NCBI GenBank assembly: GCA_937863945.1 | Contig: CALMIB010000450.1 | Span: 1 to 8,184, forward strand | DNA from: an uncultured Longilinea sp. | GTDB taxonomy: Bacteria > Chloroflexota > Anaerolineae > Anaerolineales > Anaerolineaceae | Direction: 5' to 3' | Length of the DNA stretch: 8,184 nucleotides | Shown: piece after piece, positions 7,194-8,184 of the stretch | Position numbering within the stretch: the first letter of the stretch is position 1 | Layout: the number at the start of each line of letters is the position of its first letter | Notes under the pieces: generated by a model | What the model was told of the DNA's origin: nothing | The model's database searches: none | Seen by the model: the letters and a program-made list of their open reading frames with translations, nothing else | Position numbers and translations under genes: made by a program

Positions 7194-7198
7194 GCCAA

Positions 7199-7203
7199 CC
7201 TCG
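7199..7203 (-). promoter_or_regulatory. Ribosome binding site deciding the start of the 197-residue protein
   Basis: The minus strand reads CGAGG, leaving 5 nt before the ATG at 7193. The competing ATG at 7217 is preceded by the GC-rich hairpin arm and has no such signal. This supports the shorter protein. Confidence 0.55.
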
Positions 7204-7210
7204 CTTAAAT

Positions 7211-7247
7211 CAGCCATCCGGTGCGGGAAACCCGCACCGGATGGCTG
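7211..7247 (-). terminator. Perfect 17-bp inverted repeat with 3-nt loop, probable terminator after the PLP enzyme gene
   Basis: The arms 7211-7227 and 7231-7247 are exact reverse complements (CAGCCATCCGGTGCGGG on the plus strand), separated by AAA. The hairpin begins 7 nt after the TAA stop of the PLP enzyme gene. On the minus strand the stem is followed by ATTTAAG, a weak U run; on the plus strand it is followed by TTTTC. It could therefore stop transcription in either direction, although no plus-strand gene is supported here. The stem length, GC content and position favour a terminator. The weak U run leaves room for an RNA-stabilising or attenuating role for the downstream gene. Confidence 0.65.
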
Positions 7248-7254
7248 TTTTCAC

Positions 7255-8184
7255 TTACTTGAGCAGTCCAACTTCCTGGTTGAATTCCTCAATCATGGCG
7301 TCAATTTCCCCGACCTGTTTCGGGATGTCGGTCCAGTAGTCGGGATCGTACCACTGCGCCTGGATTTCGTCGTAGGTCTTGCCCTGCTGCTCAACCCAGG
7401 TGTAATACTTCAAATTATGAACGCGCTTGCGGTCAACATAGCTGAGTTCAAGCAGGTTATCGGTGGATTCGCCCAGCAGGTAGCGGGCAAAATCAGCGGC
7501 TGCCATCGCCTCGGTGTATTCACCCTCTTCAGCGCGCATTTCCTTGATCCGGCTGGCGTACAACTGCATCGAATCGGTCAGCACGGTCACCACGATATCG
7601 CTGTCGCCCATTTCGTAATACTTGGCCATCTTGATCGCCGAGAGCATGTTGGCAATGCCGGAGAAACCCAACAAGTCCAGTTGATTAACGATCGCTTCCG
7701 GAACGCCCTGTTTTACCAGGTAGGCCCGTCCGACCGGCTCATTGAACAGGCGCATGAGATGCACAACCGCGTTATCGTCGATCGCAACAACCATGTCGGA
7801 GTTTTTGACGTTATGGATCCACGGCACGTGCTTGTCGCCGATGCCCTCAATGCGGTGCGCGCCAAAGCCATTTTGCAGCAGCGTGGGGCATTGCAGCGCT
7901 TCGCTGGCAGCAATTTTACTCGCCGGAAAGAGATGCTTGAGATAATCGCCGCTGGCGATGGTGCCGGCCGAACCGGTTGTGAATGCCGAGCCGCGCAGGT
8001 TGTCGTTCGGGCGCATGGTCAGTTTGAGCATTTCCTCAAAGGCCTGCCCGGTGACCGTATAATGCCACAGGTAGTTGCCAAACTCTTCGAACTGGTTGAA
8101 GATCATCAGTTCCTGGCCCGAGCGGCGCAACTCCCAGCACTTGTCGAAGATCTACTTGACGTTGCTCTCGCAGCCGGGGGTGGC
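7255..8184 (-). CDS. PLP-dependent enzyme, cysteine synthase/CBS family (fold type II); 5' end outside window, in-frame TAG
   Basis: The C-terminal two thirds or so of a fold-type II PLP enzyme. Counting from 8130, GSAGTIASGDYLK (53-65) is the glycine loop that grips the PLP phosphate (GTGGT in cysteine synthase). HRIEGIGDKHVPWI parallels HKIQGIGAGFIP of cysteine synthase, LLGFSGIANMLSAIKMA parallels GISSGANVAAALKLA, and VVTVLTDSMQLYASR parallels the VVILPDSGERYLST strand. The PLP lysine should lie far upstream, outside the window. The frame upstream of 8130 is plainly coding (IFDKCWEL, and ATPGCESNVK before it) but is broken by TAG at 8152-8154. The TTG at 8130 is therefore not a credible start, since it would drop the lysine and most of the N-terminal domain. 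The gene is either a pseudogene, carries a sequence error, or is read through. Exact substrate unknown; cysteine synthase, diaminopropionate ammonia-lyase and threonine synthase-like activities all remain possible. The stop is TAA at 7255. Confidence 0.82.
8152..8154 (-). other. In-frame amber (TAG) codon inside the PLP enzyme gene
   Basis: Read on the minus strand in the gene's frame, the codons before it give ATPGCESNVK and those after it give IFDKCWEL, with uniform GC-rich codon use on both sides. A tyrosine codon (TAC or TAT) one base away would restore a natural VKYIFDK sequence. It is not TGA, so the selenocysteine system encoded at the other end of the window does not explain it. Confidence 0.75.

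Noticed and set aside
8152..8154. Selenocysteine insertion as the explanation of the in-frame stop in the PLP gene
   Set aside because: The codon is TAG, not TGA, so the presence of SelB in the window does not apply. Coding resumes directly after it with no sign of a SECIS-dependent site.
1..8184. tRNA, rRNA, CRISPR array, insertion sequence or phage elements
   Set aside because: I saw no cloverleaf sequence, no spaced direct repeats, no transposase or integrase motifs, and the minus strand is almost continuously coding.

Overview
The window is a dense, GC-rich bacterial segment in which every supported gene lies on the minus strand, so transcription runs from high to low coordinates. I infer a Chloroflexota (Anaerolineae-like) bacterium from the look of the proteins, notably the coiled-coil protein beside selB and the SelB G2 variant. 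That is pattern recognition from memory, not a search.

In transcription order: (1) the 3' part of a fold-type II PLP enzyme of the cysteine synthase/CBS family (7255-8184), running off the window edge and interrupted by an in-frame TAG at 8152-8154; (2) a perfect 17-bp inverted repeat (7211-7247), probably its terminator; (3) a small uncharacterised soluble protein (6600-7193; I place its start at an internal ATG with a good ribosome binding site rather than at an ATG buried in the hairpin); (4) a complete dihydropyrimidinase/D-hydantoinase with all metal ligands (5144-6568); (5) after only 3 nt, three tightly coupled membrane genes (5140-1558) related to the antiporter-like subunits of complex I, Mrp and group 4 hydrogenases: a NuoL-like, a HyfE/NuoK-like and a NuoM/HyfF-like protein, joined by ATGA and GTGA overlaps; (6) a short gap with an extended -10 promoter; (7) a cysteine-free coiled-coil protein (325-1503) and (8) the N-terminal GTPase part of SelB, the selenocysteine elongation factor (1-315, cut by the window edge), 9 nt downstream.

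The most interesting part is the three-gene membrane module. It has no redox or hydrogenase subunit beside it within the window. By my by-eye alignment, the two large subunits have lost most of the lysine, glutamate and histidine residues that form the proton path in their relatives, while the fold landmarks remain. It could be a degenerate or repurposed ion-translocating module. Its 3-nt junction with the hydantoinase suggests co-expression, but a functional link is unproven. The other points worth checking are the amber codon in the PLP enzyme gene and the coiled-coil/selB pairing. I see no tRNA, rRNA, CRISPR array or mobile element, and no gap over 300 bases without a gene.
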